Notes under the pieces: model-generated
Told to the model about the DNA's origin: nothing
Database searches by the model: none
The model's input: only the letters and a program-made list of their open reading frames with translations
Shown: positions 55,242 through 64,000 of the stretch, piece after piece
Numbering within the stretch: the first letter of the stretch is position 1
How the letters are laid out: each line of letters starts with the position of its first letter
Assembly: GCA_019636385.1 (NCBI GenBank)
Contig: JAHBXT010000002.1
Location: 1,178,001-1,242,000, forward strand
Origin: Pirellulaceae bacterium
GTDB lineage: Bacteria; Planctomycetota; Planctomycetia; Pirellulales; Pirellulaceae
Direction: 5' to 3'
DNA: 64,000 bases
Translations under genes and position numbers: made by a program

Positions 55242-56435
55242 CTACCGCCACAGCACCTCATCCAGTAGCGACTTGCTGATGCGCTTCTGGCCCAGTGCTT
55301 CATCCGTGATCGGCTCCATGATGGACAGTTTAGAATTGCGCAAGTCGAACATCTTTGGACGCGGTCCCTCCATCCGTAGAATAGGGCGTGTTGGATTATT
55401 ACCACTGCTGCGATGTACAGTAGCAATGGAATCGTTGCTCAGCAGAACTTTCGATCCTACCGGATAGAGCGATGTGGTTCGAATCATCGCCTTGAGCGTT
55501 TCTGAGCAAAACGTGCCTGCTGCGGCGTGCCGCATAAGGTAGGCCACCGCATCAGACGGGTGTAGATTGCAACCCTTGGGCAACGGCGACGGTTGTTCCC
55601 TGGAAGTAAGTGTCAGGTACGCATCAATCAGACCAAGAATTCTCGAAGGCGCGATGACACGCTGAGCTGCCAACCCTTTGGGATATCCGTGGCCGTTTGG
55701 TTGTTCATGGACCTGCGCCACAGCCAACTTGACCTTGGGTGAGACGCCTATGGAATCCTCCAGCAATTCGACGCTGATATCGGGGTGGTGTCGCAACCAA
55801 TCTCCGGCATACTTCCGGTTTGCAATTCGAGTGGTTGCGGACGATATGCCAGGCAACAACGAGAGGTCATGCAGTAGCCCAGCCATTCCAACCACTTGTC
55901 GGTCATCAGTACTGAATCCAAGCTCAGTCGCGACAACCATACTCAGCAGAGAAAGTTGCGAGCACCGTCGTGACAAGGCGAAATCTGCCTCAGTGGCCGC
56001 ATTTTGCGAGCCCGTGAAGGCAGCGATCAATCCGATTGCAACATCCTGTTCGATATCGGCCAATTGACAACTGACGGTGTCGCTCAGCATAGACATTTTG
56101 ACAGGCAACTTCTCCGCCAGCCGATTGGAGATCTCAACAACCGCTGCGCTTGCTTGATCGAGGCTCTTGATAAGCCGCTCCAGTGGTTGGCCATCGTATG
56201 GAGCCAGTACTGGATCGGTTGCAATCAAATCCGTGGCGTGTGAGGTGAGTGCCTGACTGTAACCCCGCCGCGCCCAACTCGACTTGAGTTCCTCAGTAAC
56301 TCTGGTACCAGCCGGCGCTAACAGGACGCCATTGAGTGCAACTAGATTAAAGCGCAACTGTAAGCCAGCTTGTAGATTGGCGATGTCGATGTTCATGTCG
56401 ACTTTCATTTCGTCATCTGCTTTTCTTGACTCCAT
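55242..56435 (-). CDS. HD-GYP domain protein, probable cyclic-di-GMP phosphodiesterase
   Basis: 397 aa from ATG 56435, preceded by GGGGGA; a TTG 12 bases upstream is an alternative. The N-terminal 140 residues are unassigned. The HD-GYP core shows LLHDLSLL (His189-Asp190), HHPDIS (216-221) and VHEQPNGHGYPKGL (His243, GYP 250-252), as in the metal-dependent c-di-GMP hydrolases. No receiver or membrane segment. Would lower c-di-GMP and affect motility or attachment. Isolated gene. Confidence 0.9.
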   Translation of the reverse strand: MESRKADDEMKVDMNIDIANLQAGLQLRFNLVALNGVLLAPAGTRVTEELKSSWARRGYSQALTSHATDLIATDPVLAPYDGQPLERLIKSLDQASAAVVEISNRLAEKLPVKMSMLSDTVSCQLADIEQDVAIGLIAAFTGSQNAATEADFALSRRCSQLSLLSMVVATELGFSTDDRQVVGMAGLLHDLSLLPGISSATTRIANRKYAGDWLRHHPDISVELLEDSIGVSPKVKLAVAQVHEQPNGHGYPKGLAAQRVIAPSRILGLIDAYLTLTSREQPSPLPKGCNLHPSDAVAYLMRHAAAGTFCSETLKAMIRTTSLYPVGSKVLLSNDSIATVHRSSGNNPTRPILRMEGPRPKMFDLRNSKLSIMEPITDEALGQKRISKSLLDEVLWR

Positions 56436-56754
56436 TCTGTCCCCCAAATATGCAATTGCCGTCTCCGGTGCAGGAGCTGGAACTGGTGACTCAAGTTTTG
56501 GGGCGATTTGACTAGCTTGGAACGCACTCGAGACTAGCTAATTCGGGCTTCCTTGGCAGTATCCCAAGCGTAAGTCCGAGATGAGAAGTGGTGCTGTAAA
56601 CGCTGGAAGACACCTGAAATGTGTCCGTTTAACACTAAGCTGCACAACGTGGTTGGAAATGTAATCGCAACATTTACGAGCGATCCTTGAGGCCGGCTAG
56701 CGGATTCGGCAAAAGTACAAAACAACCGCTGCGTCCATTGACCGATAGTACAGC
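56436..56754. other. intergenic, no gene seen
   Basis: About 320 bp between the lactate-permease and HD-GYP genes, both on the minus strand. No supported gene. Confidence 0.45.
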
Positions 56755-58620
56755 TTAGCGCGATTGGATTGCTTGTGAGCGAAGTAGTACCACCAGCCCA
56801 CTCAGCAGCATGGCTACTGTGATTAACGTGCCAGAATTCAACCACCCCTTTGTGCTGTACCAGACGATAGCGTAGCCCACCGCACCTGTTAGAAGTGCGT
56901 ACCAGACAAAGATCGGCAGCGTCTTGCGAATAATGATTCCCTCCTGACCCGCCAGCCCGGCGACAGCCGATGCGGCTACCACGTTGTGAACACAGATCGC
57001 ATTTCCCGCCGCGCCGCCCACTGCTTGCAGGGCTACAACCCACAGCGGATCGACCTGTAGCCGTAGCCCTGTTTCGAATTGAAAAAGCGCAAACATCATG
57101 TTGCTGACGGTATTGCTGCCTGCTACGGCTGCGCCCAGGCCACCAACAAATGTGGCCAGCAGCGGCCAGCCCTGCCCGACCCAATATTCGACTCCGGCTG
57201 CAAGCGCCAGCGGCATCTTGCTGTACTCGGCTGCACCGTCATGGCTGTTAATGAATACTTGCACCATGGGTACAGTAAAAACCAGCGCCGTGGATGCCTT
57301 GAGTGTCGTGCGGGCCGAGTCGATCCACGCGCTGTAGATGGCCGACGCACGCATCCTCCAGATTATGATGCTCAGCAACGATACCAATATAAAGATGCTG
57401 CCGGGCAGATAGAGTGGCTCTGACGTCCGTGAGACCGAGGTACCCAGTATCTGGGTCATTGGAATGCTGAACGACTTCAGCCAGGCCTTCAATGGCAACA
57501 CATCGACACGCGTTGCTACCAGCAGAACAGCTACTATCAAGTAGGGCACCCACGCCAATACATAGTCAACGCGTCTGGGGCGTCCCGATGGCATGCTTGG
57601 GGCCGCTGAACTAACAACCGAGCGAGGCGCGTTCCGAGCTGATCTAGTTTCTGACCCGTCACCTTGAATGCCCGCTGGCGACAACCCGGATTTGCCCCAA
57701 CTGCTGGGCCAGTTTTCTGGCAACTCCAGCTCGCCTCTCCCCGATGCAGCCGCTTCGCGAGCGCCCCACCAACCGCGCCGGGCCGCCACAGAAACGACGG
57801 CCAATCCGATGAGCGAACCTCCCAGGCTGGGAAATTCTGGGCCCAAGCAGAAAGCGAGTGCAACATACGGGATGATCATGGCCCAGGCTGCAAACAGCGC
57901 AAACTTCCATACCGCCAATCCATCAAGCAACGAACGGTTGATGCCAAACATACGCGTCGTAATCGAAACCAGGAACAACGGAATCAACGTTCCGCCAACC
58001 GCATGCAAGACTGCCACACGCCAGCTCAACCAACGTAGCATCCCAGCGGTGTCGCCGAAGCCAGCTTGCGCCGCGTATTGCATTACGTCCGCGTCGTTTC
58101 CAAGCCCCGTCGCAACGCCAACCAAAATCGGCGTTCCCACTGCTCCAAACGAAACCGGCGTCGACTGGATAATCATTCCCGCCAACACAGCCGCCAACGG
58201 TGGGTAGCCCAAACCAATTAGCAACGGTACGACGATGGCCGCAGGCGAACCAAATCCTGCTGCTCCCTCAATGAAGGATCCAAACAACCAGGCAACGATA
58301 ATCAACTGCAACCGACGGTCGGGCGTTATGCTCACAAACGATTGCTGGATTAGCTGCATGGCTCCGGATTGACGCAAGGTCTGCAGCAGCAGAATCGCGC
58401 CAAAGATGATGTACAACAACTCCAACGCTATCAGCAAGCCAGCCAACGATGCGGCCGCAATCTGAGACCAAGCGACCTGCCATAAGAATCCAGCCAGCAG
58501 CACGACGACTATCCAGCACACCGGCATTGCGCGGCTGGCGGGCCAGCGCATACCGACCAACAACGTCGCAACGGCAAACAGTGGCAACATGGCCAGCAAG
58601 GCTTGCGCGGTCACACTCAT
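56755..58620 (-). CDS. L-lactate permease family transporter (LctP-like)
   Basis: 621 aa. Start ATG 58620 overlaps the stop of the AbgT gene (ATGA); a longer frame into that gene is rejected. About 14 membrane segments. Family blocks are [61 protein letters not shown] and [17 protein letters not shown] roughly 80-residue hydrophilic loop near residues 320-400 is Ser/Arg-rich. Lactate or glycolate uptake by proton symport in relatives. Translationally coupled to an AbgT transporter. Confidence 0.92.
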   Translation of the reverse strand: MSVTAQALLAMLPLFAVATLLVGMRWPASRAMPVCWIVVVLLAGFLWQVAWSQIAAASLAGLLIALELLYIIFGAILLLQTLRQSGAMQLIQQSFVSITPDRRLQLIIVAWLFGSFIEGAAGFGSPAAIVVPLLIGLGYPPLAAVLAGMIIQSTPVSFGAVGTPILVGVATGLGNDADVMQYAAQAGFGDTAGMLRWLSWRVAVLHAVGGTLIPLFLVSITTRMFGINRSLLDGLAVWKFALFAAWAMIIPYVALAFCLGPEFPSLGGSLIGLAVVSVAARRGWWGAREAAASGRGELELPENWPSSWGKSGLSPAGIQGDGSETRSARNAPRSVVSSAAPSMPSGRPRRVDYVLAWVPYLIVAVLLVATRVDVLPLKAWLKSFSIPMTQILGTSVSRTSEPLYLPGSIFILVSLLSIIIWRMRASAIYSAWIDSARTTLKASTALVFTVPMVQVFINSHDGAAEYSKMPLALAAGVEYWVGQGWPLLATFVGGLGAAVAGSNTVSNMMFALFQFETGLRLQVDPLWVVALQAVGGAAGNAICVHNVVAASAVAGLAGQEGIIIRKTLPIFVWYALLTGAVGYAIVWYSTKGWLNSGTLITVAMLLSGLVVLLRSQAIQSR

Positions 58621-60188
58621 TGGGGGCTCGGTATCGCGTATTCGTAGCTCACATCTGGTCCCAGTAGAAAACCCAATTGCCAGTACACAAGCAGGTAAAT
58701 ACTCCAACAGACCAGGAACGTCAGCGAATACGGTAGCATCAGCGCCACCAATGTGCCAACACCGGTTTGTTTGACGTACTTCTGACAATAGACCACGACC
58801 AGCGGAAAATAAGGCATCATCGGCGTAACGATATTGGTCGTGGAATCGCCAACACGATAGGCCGCTTGGGTCAGCTCGGGGGACATCCCAAGCATCATCA
58901 GCATCGGGACGAAAATTGGCGCCAGCATTGCCCATTTGGCGCTGGCCGAACCGATGAGCAAGTTCACCATAGCCGACAGTACAACGATGCCAACGATGAT
59001 GACTCCGCTTGGTGCTCCCGAGTTTTTCAAGTAATTGGCCCCAGTAACCGCCAACCAGCGACCTATGTTGGAACTATCAAATGCAGCGATGAATAGCGCC
59101 GCAAAAAAAACCATCACCAAGTAATAGCCCATACTCTCCATGGACTTGGACATTCCGCGAATGACATCGCGGTGACTCTTGAAACTACCCGCGATATAAC
59201 CGTGAATAATTCCGGGTACCGCAAACAATAGAAAGATCAGCGGCACAATGGCGGCCATCAATGGGGCCTCGGGGCGAATGGACGTCAGCGAACCGTTGGC
59301 TCGCAACGCTGAGTCAGTTGGCCAAGCCCACCAAATTAGAACTCCAATCATGACCAGCACGGCGGCCAGGCCACAAGCCATAGCCAGTACATCGCGACTC
59401 GTCAGTTCAGGCATCGACGGCATATCGCTTTGAATGCCGTCCACTTGAGTACCTCGCAGTCTGGGCTCGATCACCCAGTCGGTCACCAGCCATCCCAGCA
59501 AGATCAGCACCACCCCTGAGCTGGCGGTGAAGTAATAGTTGCACAGAGGATTGATGGCCACTTGATTGTCAATTAATGCACTGCCTTCCTGAGTCAGTCC
59601 CGCCAGTAGTGGATCGATGCCTGACAACAAAAAATTGGCGCTGAAGCCACCTGAAACTCCAGCGAAGGCCGCCGCAATTCCCGCCAATGGGTGTCGTCCT
59701 GCGGCATAGAACATGACGCCACCAATGGGAATGACCAGCACATATCCAGCATCGGCTGCCGTATGACTGAGCAATGCCACACCGATGAGCATGGGAGTAA
59801 GCAACATCCGTGGTGTAATCAGCAACAGTGACTTCAGGCAAGCGTTGATGAAGCCCGCATGTTCGGCGATGCCGACACCCAGCAACGCAACCAAAACGAC
59901 CCCTAGCGGCTTGAAACTTGTAAACGTCTTGACCAGTTCAGCCAGGAATCGTGCTAGAGCTTCCGGAGTCAACTGGCTTTCAATCTTGGTGGCCTCAGCT
60001 TTGCCGGGTACCATGAACTCGGTACCCGCGAGCCAGCCTGATAAAAACCATGTAGCCGCTAAACCAAACAGAAACAGCACTGCCGGATCAGGCAACTTAT
60101 TGCCCAGCCACTCCAGGCCATCTAGCGCCCGTATCAATCGACTGCTTTTCGACGAGCGAACTTCCGCATTGCGATTGGTGTCCGTCAT
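58617..60188 (-). CDS. AbgT-family transporter (p-aminobenzoyl-glutamate transporter-like)
   Basis: 523 aa with about 12 membrane segments. Conserved blocks are [18 protein letters not shown] at the start, [52 protein letters not shown] and [18 protein letters not shown]. AbgT relatives import p-aminobenzoyl-glutamate or export sulfonamides. First gene of a two-gene coupled operon with lactate permease. The physiological pairing is unknown. Confidence 0.94.
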   Translation of the reverse strand: MTDTNRNAEVRSSKSSRLIRALDGLEWLGNKLPDPAVLFLFGLAATWFLSGWLAGTEFMVPGKAEATKIESQLTPEALARFLAELVKTFTSFKPLGVVLVALLGVGIAEHAGFINACLKSLLLITPRMLLTPMLIGVALLSHTAADAGYVLVIPIGGVMFYAAGRHPLAGIAAAFAGVSGGFSANFLLSGIDPLLAGLTQEGSALIDNQVAINPLCNYYFTASSGVVLILLGWLVTDWVIEPRLRGTQVDGIQSDMPSMPELTSRDVLAMACGLAAVLVMIGVLIWWAWPTDSALRANGSLTSIRPEAPLMAAIVPLIFLLFAVPGIIHGYIAGSFKSHRDVIRGMSKSMESMGYYLVMVFFAALFIAAFDSSNIGRWLAVTGANYLKNSGAPSGVIIVGIVVLSAMVNLLIGSASAKWAMLAPIFVPMLMMLGMSPELTQAAYRVGDSTTNIVTPMMPYFPLVVVYCQKYVKQTGVGTLVALMLPYSLTFLVCWSIYLLVYWQLGFLLGPDVSYEYAIPSPQ

Positions 60189-60458
60189 AGTGTGCCAGCA
60201 TCCTTCAACAAATTGGCTTTGTACGCACGGGCTATCCTACCACGCCTAATCTAACAACTCGCATCTCGCGCTCAAGCCTCCTACCGCTTACGAAGTCACT
60301 TCGTTACCGCATCTGAGAATCCATCTGCTAAACCGGCTAGCGGTAAGGTCAGTGAACTGAAGGTAGAGCAGTCCCTCAGCCACAAGAGATGTGTTGCTAA
60401 TCTGCATCGGCAGATTTCACGGCTCCGACATGCTACGAACCAGTAGCAGCAGAAATTA
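60189..60458. other. intergenic, no protein gene seen
   Basis: Region upstream of the AbgT start. No ORF with a ribosome site. It ends at the strong hairpin described next. Confidence 0.4.
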
Positions 60459-60507
60459 CCCAACGCAGGAAGTCAGCGTAAGCTGATTCACCTGCGTTGG
60501 GTTTTCT
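60459..60507 (+). terminator. strong stem-loop with T-tract on the plus strand
   Basis: CCCAACGCAGG (60459-60469) pairs perfectly with CCTGCGTTGGG (60491-60501). Inside, TCAGC and GCTGA form a second stem with GTAA loop. TTTTCT follows on the plus strand. No plus-strand gene ends before it, while on the minus strand the Cys-rich gene ends 108 bp before it but with a weaker T-tract. It may therefore terminate that gene, or end an unannotated plus-strand RNA. Confidence 0.7.
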
Positions 60508-60614
60508 GCGGTGATCGATCGACTGCTAGACAACTCTCACTCAGTTGATTCAAAGTTGCCAGCCATCAGTAAGAGCGGTCGGCACAAACGATCTCTCAGT
60601 AAATTTCACTCAGA

Positions 60615-61061
60615 TTAGCAGCATGGAACCGGTGCACAGCAGGTTCGCGCTGGAGCACAGCGACGGGGGACTGGAACAGCGCAGCAACGCACAGGCGCTG
60701 GACAACACGAAGGAGAGACGCAGCAATTTCGTGCCTTAACGCGGCAACAGCTCTTGGCAGGTGCACAGCACCTCGAGACCACGACCGCAGGAGCACAACA
60801 GCTTGTCACGACTGGAGCAGGAGCACAACAGCTTGTCACGACTGGGGCTGGAGCACAACAAACTCGCGCGACAGGTGCCGGACAGCAACGCGGTGCTGGC
60901 ACGCAGCACACGCGAACTGGCACACAACAGGTTGGAGCCGGTGCGCAGCAAATGGATGCCGCAGCACAAGCGTTCCTACGGCCATGACAGCCAGCTTCGG
61001 CAATCGGACTCGTAGCGCTCCAAACTACTAAAGCGAGCAGAGTAGCGACAATAGTTTTCAT
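60615..61061 (-). CDS. exported cysteine-rich CCAPAP-repeat protein
   Basis: 148 aa from ATG 61061 with GGAGA upstream; the frame back to 61214 is not needed. Signal peptide (TIVATLLALVVWSATSPIAEA), then a mature region of about 125 residues with roughly 35 Cys, mostly as CC pairs in CCAPAP-type repeats; CCAPAPVVTS occurs twice in tandem. Pro and Arg are also abundant. Such proteins are common in planctomycetes and may form disulfide-linked envelope or matrix structures; function unproven. Confidence 0.85.
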   Translation of the reverse strand: MKTIVATLLALVVWSATSPIAEAGCHGRRNACAAASICCAPAPTCCVPVRVCCVPAPRCCPAPVARVCCAPAPVVTSCCAPAPVVTSCCAPAVVVSRCCAPAKSCCRVKARNCCVSPSCCPAPVRCCAVPVPRRCAPARTCCAPVPCC

Positions 61062-61392
61062 CGTGACATTCTCCACAAAAGAGGTAAACAGACGGGATTG
61101 TGGAGAATTTAACGCTAGCCAATCGCGAGTCAAGTTGGCTGATTGGTAAAATGGAGCCATCGCATAGGAAATTACCTTCAGAAGTACCACCAGCGCTTCC
61201 AGGCAGTTCATCAATACTCATTCAGCTACCGACCTGCTTAGTCGCCCGGTTCAGGACTCTTCAAATCAGCAGCAGTCGGTGCGGCCCGGCAAGTGGCTTA
61301 AGGCCAATGTTTGCCGTGGACAATTCTTAAAAAATTCCCGCGCGCCCTGCTCAAATCTCCAATGGCAAGCGCATTTTAAAAAATTTCAATTC
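61062..61392. other. intergenic, no gene seen
   Basis: About 330 bp between the adhesin stop and the Cys-rich gene start, both on the minus strand. Short T-tracts are present but no clear hairpin or ORF. Confidence 0.45.
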
Positions 61393-64000
61393 TCAATTAT
61401 CAAACAGCCGACCCTCGAAGGTTTGATTCTCTGCCTCTTCTTCTTCCTTGGTCTCCTTTGTGCCTTGGATAATCACCAGCGGATCGACGTGGACCCAAGC
61501 GGCGGAACTGGCTAGGACGGCAAGCGCAACCTGCCCTAGATAGACGACCCACACCACAACACCTGCTCCCAAGCTGACCGCAAACACTGAATCCACACCG
61601 ACCATGAATTGAATTCCGCCGCGATCGCTGTCGCCATCAGTGTTCAGGTCATCAAATAGGCCGACATACTGCGGCAGGTCACTCACCAGCTCTCGAACGG
61701 TTTCGGCTACTCTGCGGCCCAGCGAGAACTGTTCGAACTGCGTCCGCCAGACCAGGGCCGCAAACTGGCGATTACGAATGCCTAACGCATCAAATTCTAG
61801 CGGCTTGGAGTGCCAGCCTGAGACTTCAGCTACAACGTCTTCTCCCGGCTGGGCAGGCTGCGTACTGTCCGCGACCAGTGACGTGTCCTGGGTCGAATCA
61901 TCGTTGTCTGTCTTGCGATCGTCGGGCAAGGGGCCGCCTGCCTCGGATGTGGAACTGTCGCCATCAGAATCGCGGCCTCCACTACCTCCTCCTCCGCCAT
62001 CGGGTGGTGGTGCGAAGCCCTCTGTAACGTTGATCGTAAATACAGCCTGCGTTATCAACTGTCCGTCGCTGACGGCTACCGTGAACGTTACCGGCCCGAC
62101 ATACTGTGGCGCTGGCACAAACGTCAGCGTTCCATTGGGATGTATCACTAAACTGCCCGAGGCTGGCCCAGACACTAAGCTGACCGTCATCGCACTGCCC
62201 TCTGGGTCTGCCGCATAGGCCAGCAACCCTGGCGCCGACAGGTTCAGCGCCGCAGACCAACTGGTCGTCAACGAGCCAGGCGTCACCAGCGGCGCTTCGT
62301 TGACGTCGTTGACCACCACCGTAAACTGCTCGTCATAGCTAGCACCAGCAGCATCCGTCACGCGTACCACAATCTGATGGCTGGCGGCCGCCTCGTAGTT
62401 CAGCAGCGTCCCGTTGGCCACCGTGATCTGACCGGTCGCGGCATCAATGGCAAACCGCCCGCCGGCGCTGCTGACTAACCAGTAGCTAAACGTGTCACCG
62501 GCATCGATATCGCTAGCCACGACCGAACCGACAACCGAACCGTTAGGCGAATTTTCGTCGATCGCCAGAGCCGTGGCCGTCAGATCATGCGGTGCATCGT
62601 TGGCACCATGGATGGTAATGACCAGCTGCGTGGTCGATGTTAGACCGCCTGAATCAGCGATCGTATAGCTGAACGTGTCGGTCAGCGTATCGGCAGCGGT
62701 CCGCAGCGCCTGGACGTCCGGATGTAGCTGGTCGATCACATACTGGTAACTGCCGTCGGCCTGCAGAGTCACCCAACCGTAGTTGCCCGCAACGCTCGAG
62801 CCTACCGCACCGGAGGTCGATGCCTGCACACCGACGGCCACGCCCACTACGCTGCGCGTGTCCCCCTGATCCACATCCCAATCGTTAGCTAGCGTATTGC
62901 CACTAGCCGAACTGCCTGGTGTTGCATTGGCCACACCACCCGCCTCGGTCGCCTGGCCGGAATCGGACTCGGCCACCGGTGCGTCATTGGTTCCGGTAAT
63001 GGTAATCGTCAATTGATGTGTATCGTGGGCTCCACTCGGATCGGCCACCGCGATGGTATAGGTCAACACCAGTGACTGGCCCTCAGCCAAATAATCAAAG
63101 GCCTCACTGCCCGAATCAAACGCCCAGTTGATCGTTCCCGTTTCACTCGTGTTGTTGACGACATTCGTATTGACCGACAGCATGGCCAGCAGGGCTGCAT
63201 TGTTCGACAGCAGGCCAGTCGTGGTTCCCGAAGCGACTACACTGGACACCGCTGCGGTCACGGTATCGGTAGTATTGATATCTTCAACCGACAGCGTACC
63301 ACCACTGGTCACCGTCGTGTTAGTTTCAGCCAAGGTATCTGAATCGTTGTCGCCAGCTTCAACCGTAATGACCGGAGCCGAGTTGTCACCATTGATGACA
63401 ATCGTGATATCCTGCGTGTCCGTTGCGTTTTGCGAATCGGTCACGGTGATGGTGTAGGTCAACGTGAGCGACTCACCTGCGGCCAGATAGCCGAACGTGT
63501 AGCTGTCCGAATCGAACTGCCAGTTAATTGTGCCAGCTTGCTGGCTGTCGGAAATGATGCTGGTATTGATTGACAACAGGGCTTCTAACTGCGCGTCGCT
63601 CAGCGCCAATCCGGTAGTATTGCCAGACTTGTTGAAGCCGGTCACTGCCGCTGTGACAACATCAGTACGATCCAGATCAGCTACGCTCAAGCTTCCATTG
63701 GTGGTCAATGTGTTGCCATCAACCGTCAGGGTATCACCGGTACTATCGGCCATTTCGACCGTAATCACCGGCACATCATTCGCTCCCGTGATCGTAACGG
63801 TGACTTCTTGCGTGTCGGTCGCGCTTTGCGAGTCGGTGACGGTCAGCGTATAGGTCAGGACCAATGATTCACCTACAGCCAAGTAGTCAAAGGCTTCACT
63901 GCCCGAATCAAACGCCCAGTTGATCGTTCCCGTTTCACTCGTGTTGTTAACGACATTCGTATTGACCGACAGCATGGCCAGCAGAGCTGCGTTGTTCGAC
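61393..64000 (-). CDS. giant VCBS/cadherin-type surface protein, C-terminal part (5' end beyond window)
   Basis: 869 codons are visible and the frame is open at the right edge; an internal Met at 63975 is not a real start. Repeats of about 132 residues (NTSETGTINW, TLTVTDSQ, TITGANDVPV) match VCBS/bacterial cadherin-like domains. Then comes a cadherin-like unit (NDAPHDLTATALAIDENSPNG), an Ig-like unit, a Gly/Asp/Ser linker and a C-terminal region. That region has a hydrophobic segment pair (VDSVFAVSLGAGVVVWVVYL, VALAVLASSAAWV) and an acidic tail. Likely a cell-surface adhesin or matrix protein anchored by its C-terminus. Confidence 0.9.
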   Translation of the reverse strand, partial: SNNAALLAMLSVNTNVVNNTSETGTINWAFDSGSEAFDYLAVGESLVLTYTLTVTDSQSATDTQEVTVTITGANDVPVITVEMADSTGDTLTVDGNTLTTNGSLSVADLDRTDVVTAAVTGFNKSGNTTGLALSDAQLEALLSINTSIISDSQQAGTINWQFDSDSYTFGYLAAGESLTLTYTITVTDSQNATDTQDITIVINGDNSAPVITVEAGDNDSDTLAETNTTVTSGGTLSVEDINTTDTVTAAVSSVVASGTTTGLLSNNAALLAMLSVNTNVVNNTSETGTINWAFDSGSEAFDYLAEGQSLVLTYTIAVADPSGAHDTHQLTITITGTNDAPVAESDSGQATEAGGVANATPGSSASGNTLANDWDVDQGDTRSVVGVAVGVQASTSGAVGSSVAGNYGWVTLQADGSYQYVIDQLHPDVQALRTAADTLTDTFSYTIADSGGLTSTTQLVITIHGANDAPHDLTATALAIDENSPNGSVVGSVVASDIDAGDTFSYWLVSSAGGRFAIDAATGQITVANGTLLNYEAAASHQIVVRVTDAAGASYDEQFTVVVNDVNEAPLVTPGSLTTSWSAALNLSAPGLLAYAADPEGSAMTVSLVSGPASGSLVIHPNGTLTFVPAPQYVGPVTFTVAVSDGQLITQAVFTINVTEGFAPPPDGGGGGSGGRDSDGDSSTSEAGGPLPDDRKTDNDDSTQDTSLVADSTQPAQPGEDVVAEVSGWHSKPLEFDALGIRNRQFAALVWRTQFEQFSLGRRVAETVRELVSDLPQYVGLFDDLNTDGDSDRGGIQFMVGVDSVFAVSLGAGVVVWVVYLGQVALAVLASSAAWVHVDPLVIIQGTKETKEEEEAENQTFEGRLFDN
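63104..63208 (-). repeat. near-identical 105-bp coding repeat (with 63896-64000)
   Basis: This stretch recurs 792 bp away (63896-64000) with only about four differences, two of them at codon third positions. The period equals 264 codons, two VCBS units. The low divergence points to recent recombination or gene conversion inside the adhesin gene. Confidence 0.85.

Noticed and set aside
56534..57184. Minus-strand 216-codon ORF at the end of lactate permease
   Set aside because: Alternate frame of the permease gene with Cys/Arg/Trp-rich, non-protein-like composition.
60754..61015. Plus-strand repeat-rich ORFs (AGAQQ-type) over the Cys-rich gene
   Set aside because: They are antisense shadows of the CCAPAP repeats; the minus frame has the signal peptide and ribosome site.

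Overview
The window looks like a chromosomal segment of a planctomycete, most likely a Pirellula/Rhodopirellula relative. The call rests on a PEP-CTERM protein, very large two-membrane-segment secreted proteins, a CCAPAP-type cysteine-rich exported protein, a short SGCSLCC-type lipoprotein, a VCBS/cadherin giant protein and a cassette array with homogeneous attC sites. This is inference from gene content, since no rRNA or taxonomic marker lies in the window. GC is moderate, strands alternate in short operons, and many pairs overlap by ATGA.

Layout. 1-1218: 5' part of an exported DNase I-like (EEP) protein leaving the left edge. 1650-4338: argC-argJ-acpS. 4267-14648 (minus): two coupled giant exported proteins of 1228 and 2232 aa, the second apparently a fusion of two ancestral proteins. 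14977-19082: small hypothetical, TPR lipoprotein, GAF/sigma-54 activator, 46-aa membrane protein. 19553: tRNA-Asp.

19919-24817 is the most unusual region: an integron-type cassette array without an integrase in view (CALIN-like), with nine complete attC sites, one truncated attC and nine cassettes, nearly all genes on the minus strand. Cargo: GlsB/YeaQ membrane protein, two 23S-rRNA-IVS-type four-helix-bundle genes each inside a roughly 460-bp unit with 35-bp inverted ends, a RibD/DHFR-like reductase, a zinc-ribbon protein, a membrane protein, an unknown protein, an AAC(6')-like acetyltransferase and one unassigned cassette. The array's upstream end meets a group II intron reverse-transcriptase fragment in the opposite orientation.

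25639-30657: TetR regulator with an operator between -35 and -10, then an RND efflux adaptor and pump. 30832-31587: PEP-CTERM protein with eight 15-bp repeats and a terminator downstream. 32622-36484: acyl-CoA ligase, tRNA-Leu, beta-CASP RNase-like protein, anchored hypothetical. 36661-40102 (minus): small hypothetical, NfeD/ClpP-like protein, M50 protease. 40840-44500: seven-heme cytochrome c, b-type-like membrane protein, TPR protein. 44510-51462: monomeric isocitrate dehydrogenase with a DapA-like protein, thioredoxin, EF-P divergent from EpmB, dipeptide epimerase. 51794-60188: lipoprotein, thymidine kinase, SSS symporter, HD-GYP protein, coupled AbgT and lactate permease genes. 60615-64000: Cys-rich secreted protein and the C-terminal part of a VCBS/cadherin adhesin leaving the right edge.

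How the genes work together: arginine biosynthesis (argC/argJ), EF-P and its lysine aminomutase (EpmB), the TetR-RND module, and the cytochrome c plus b-like membrane partner are the clear functional pairs. The integron region is accessory cargo.
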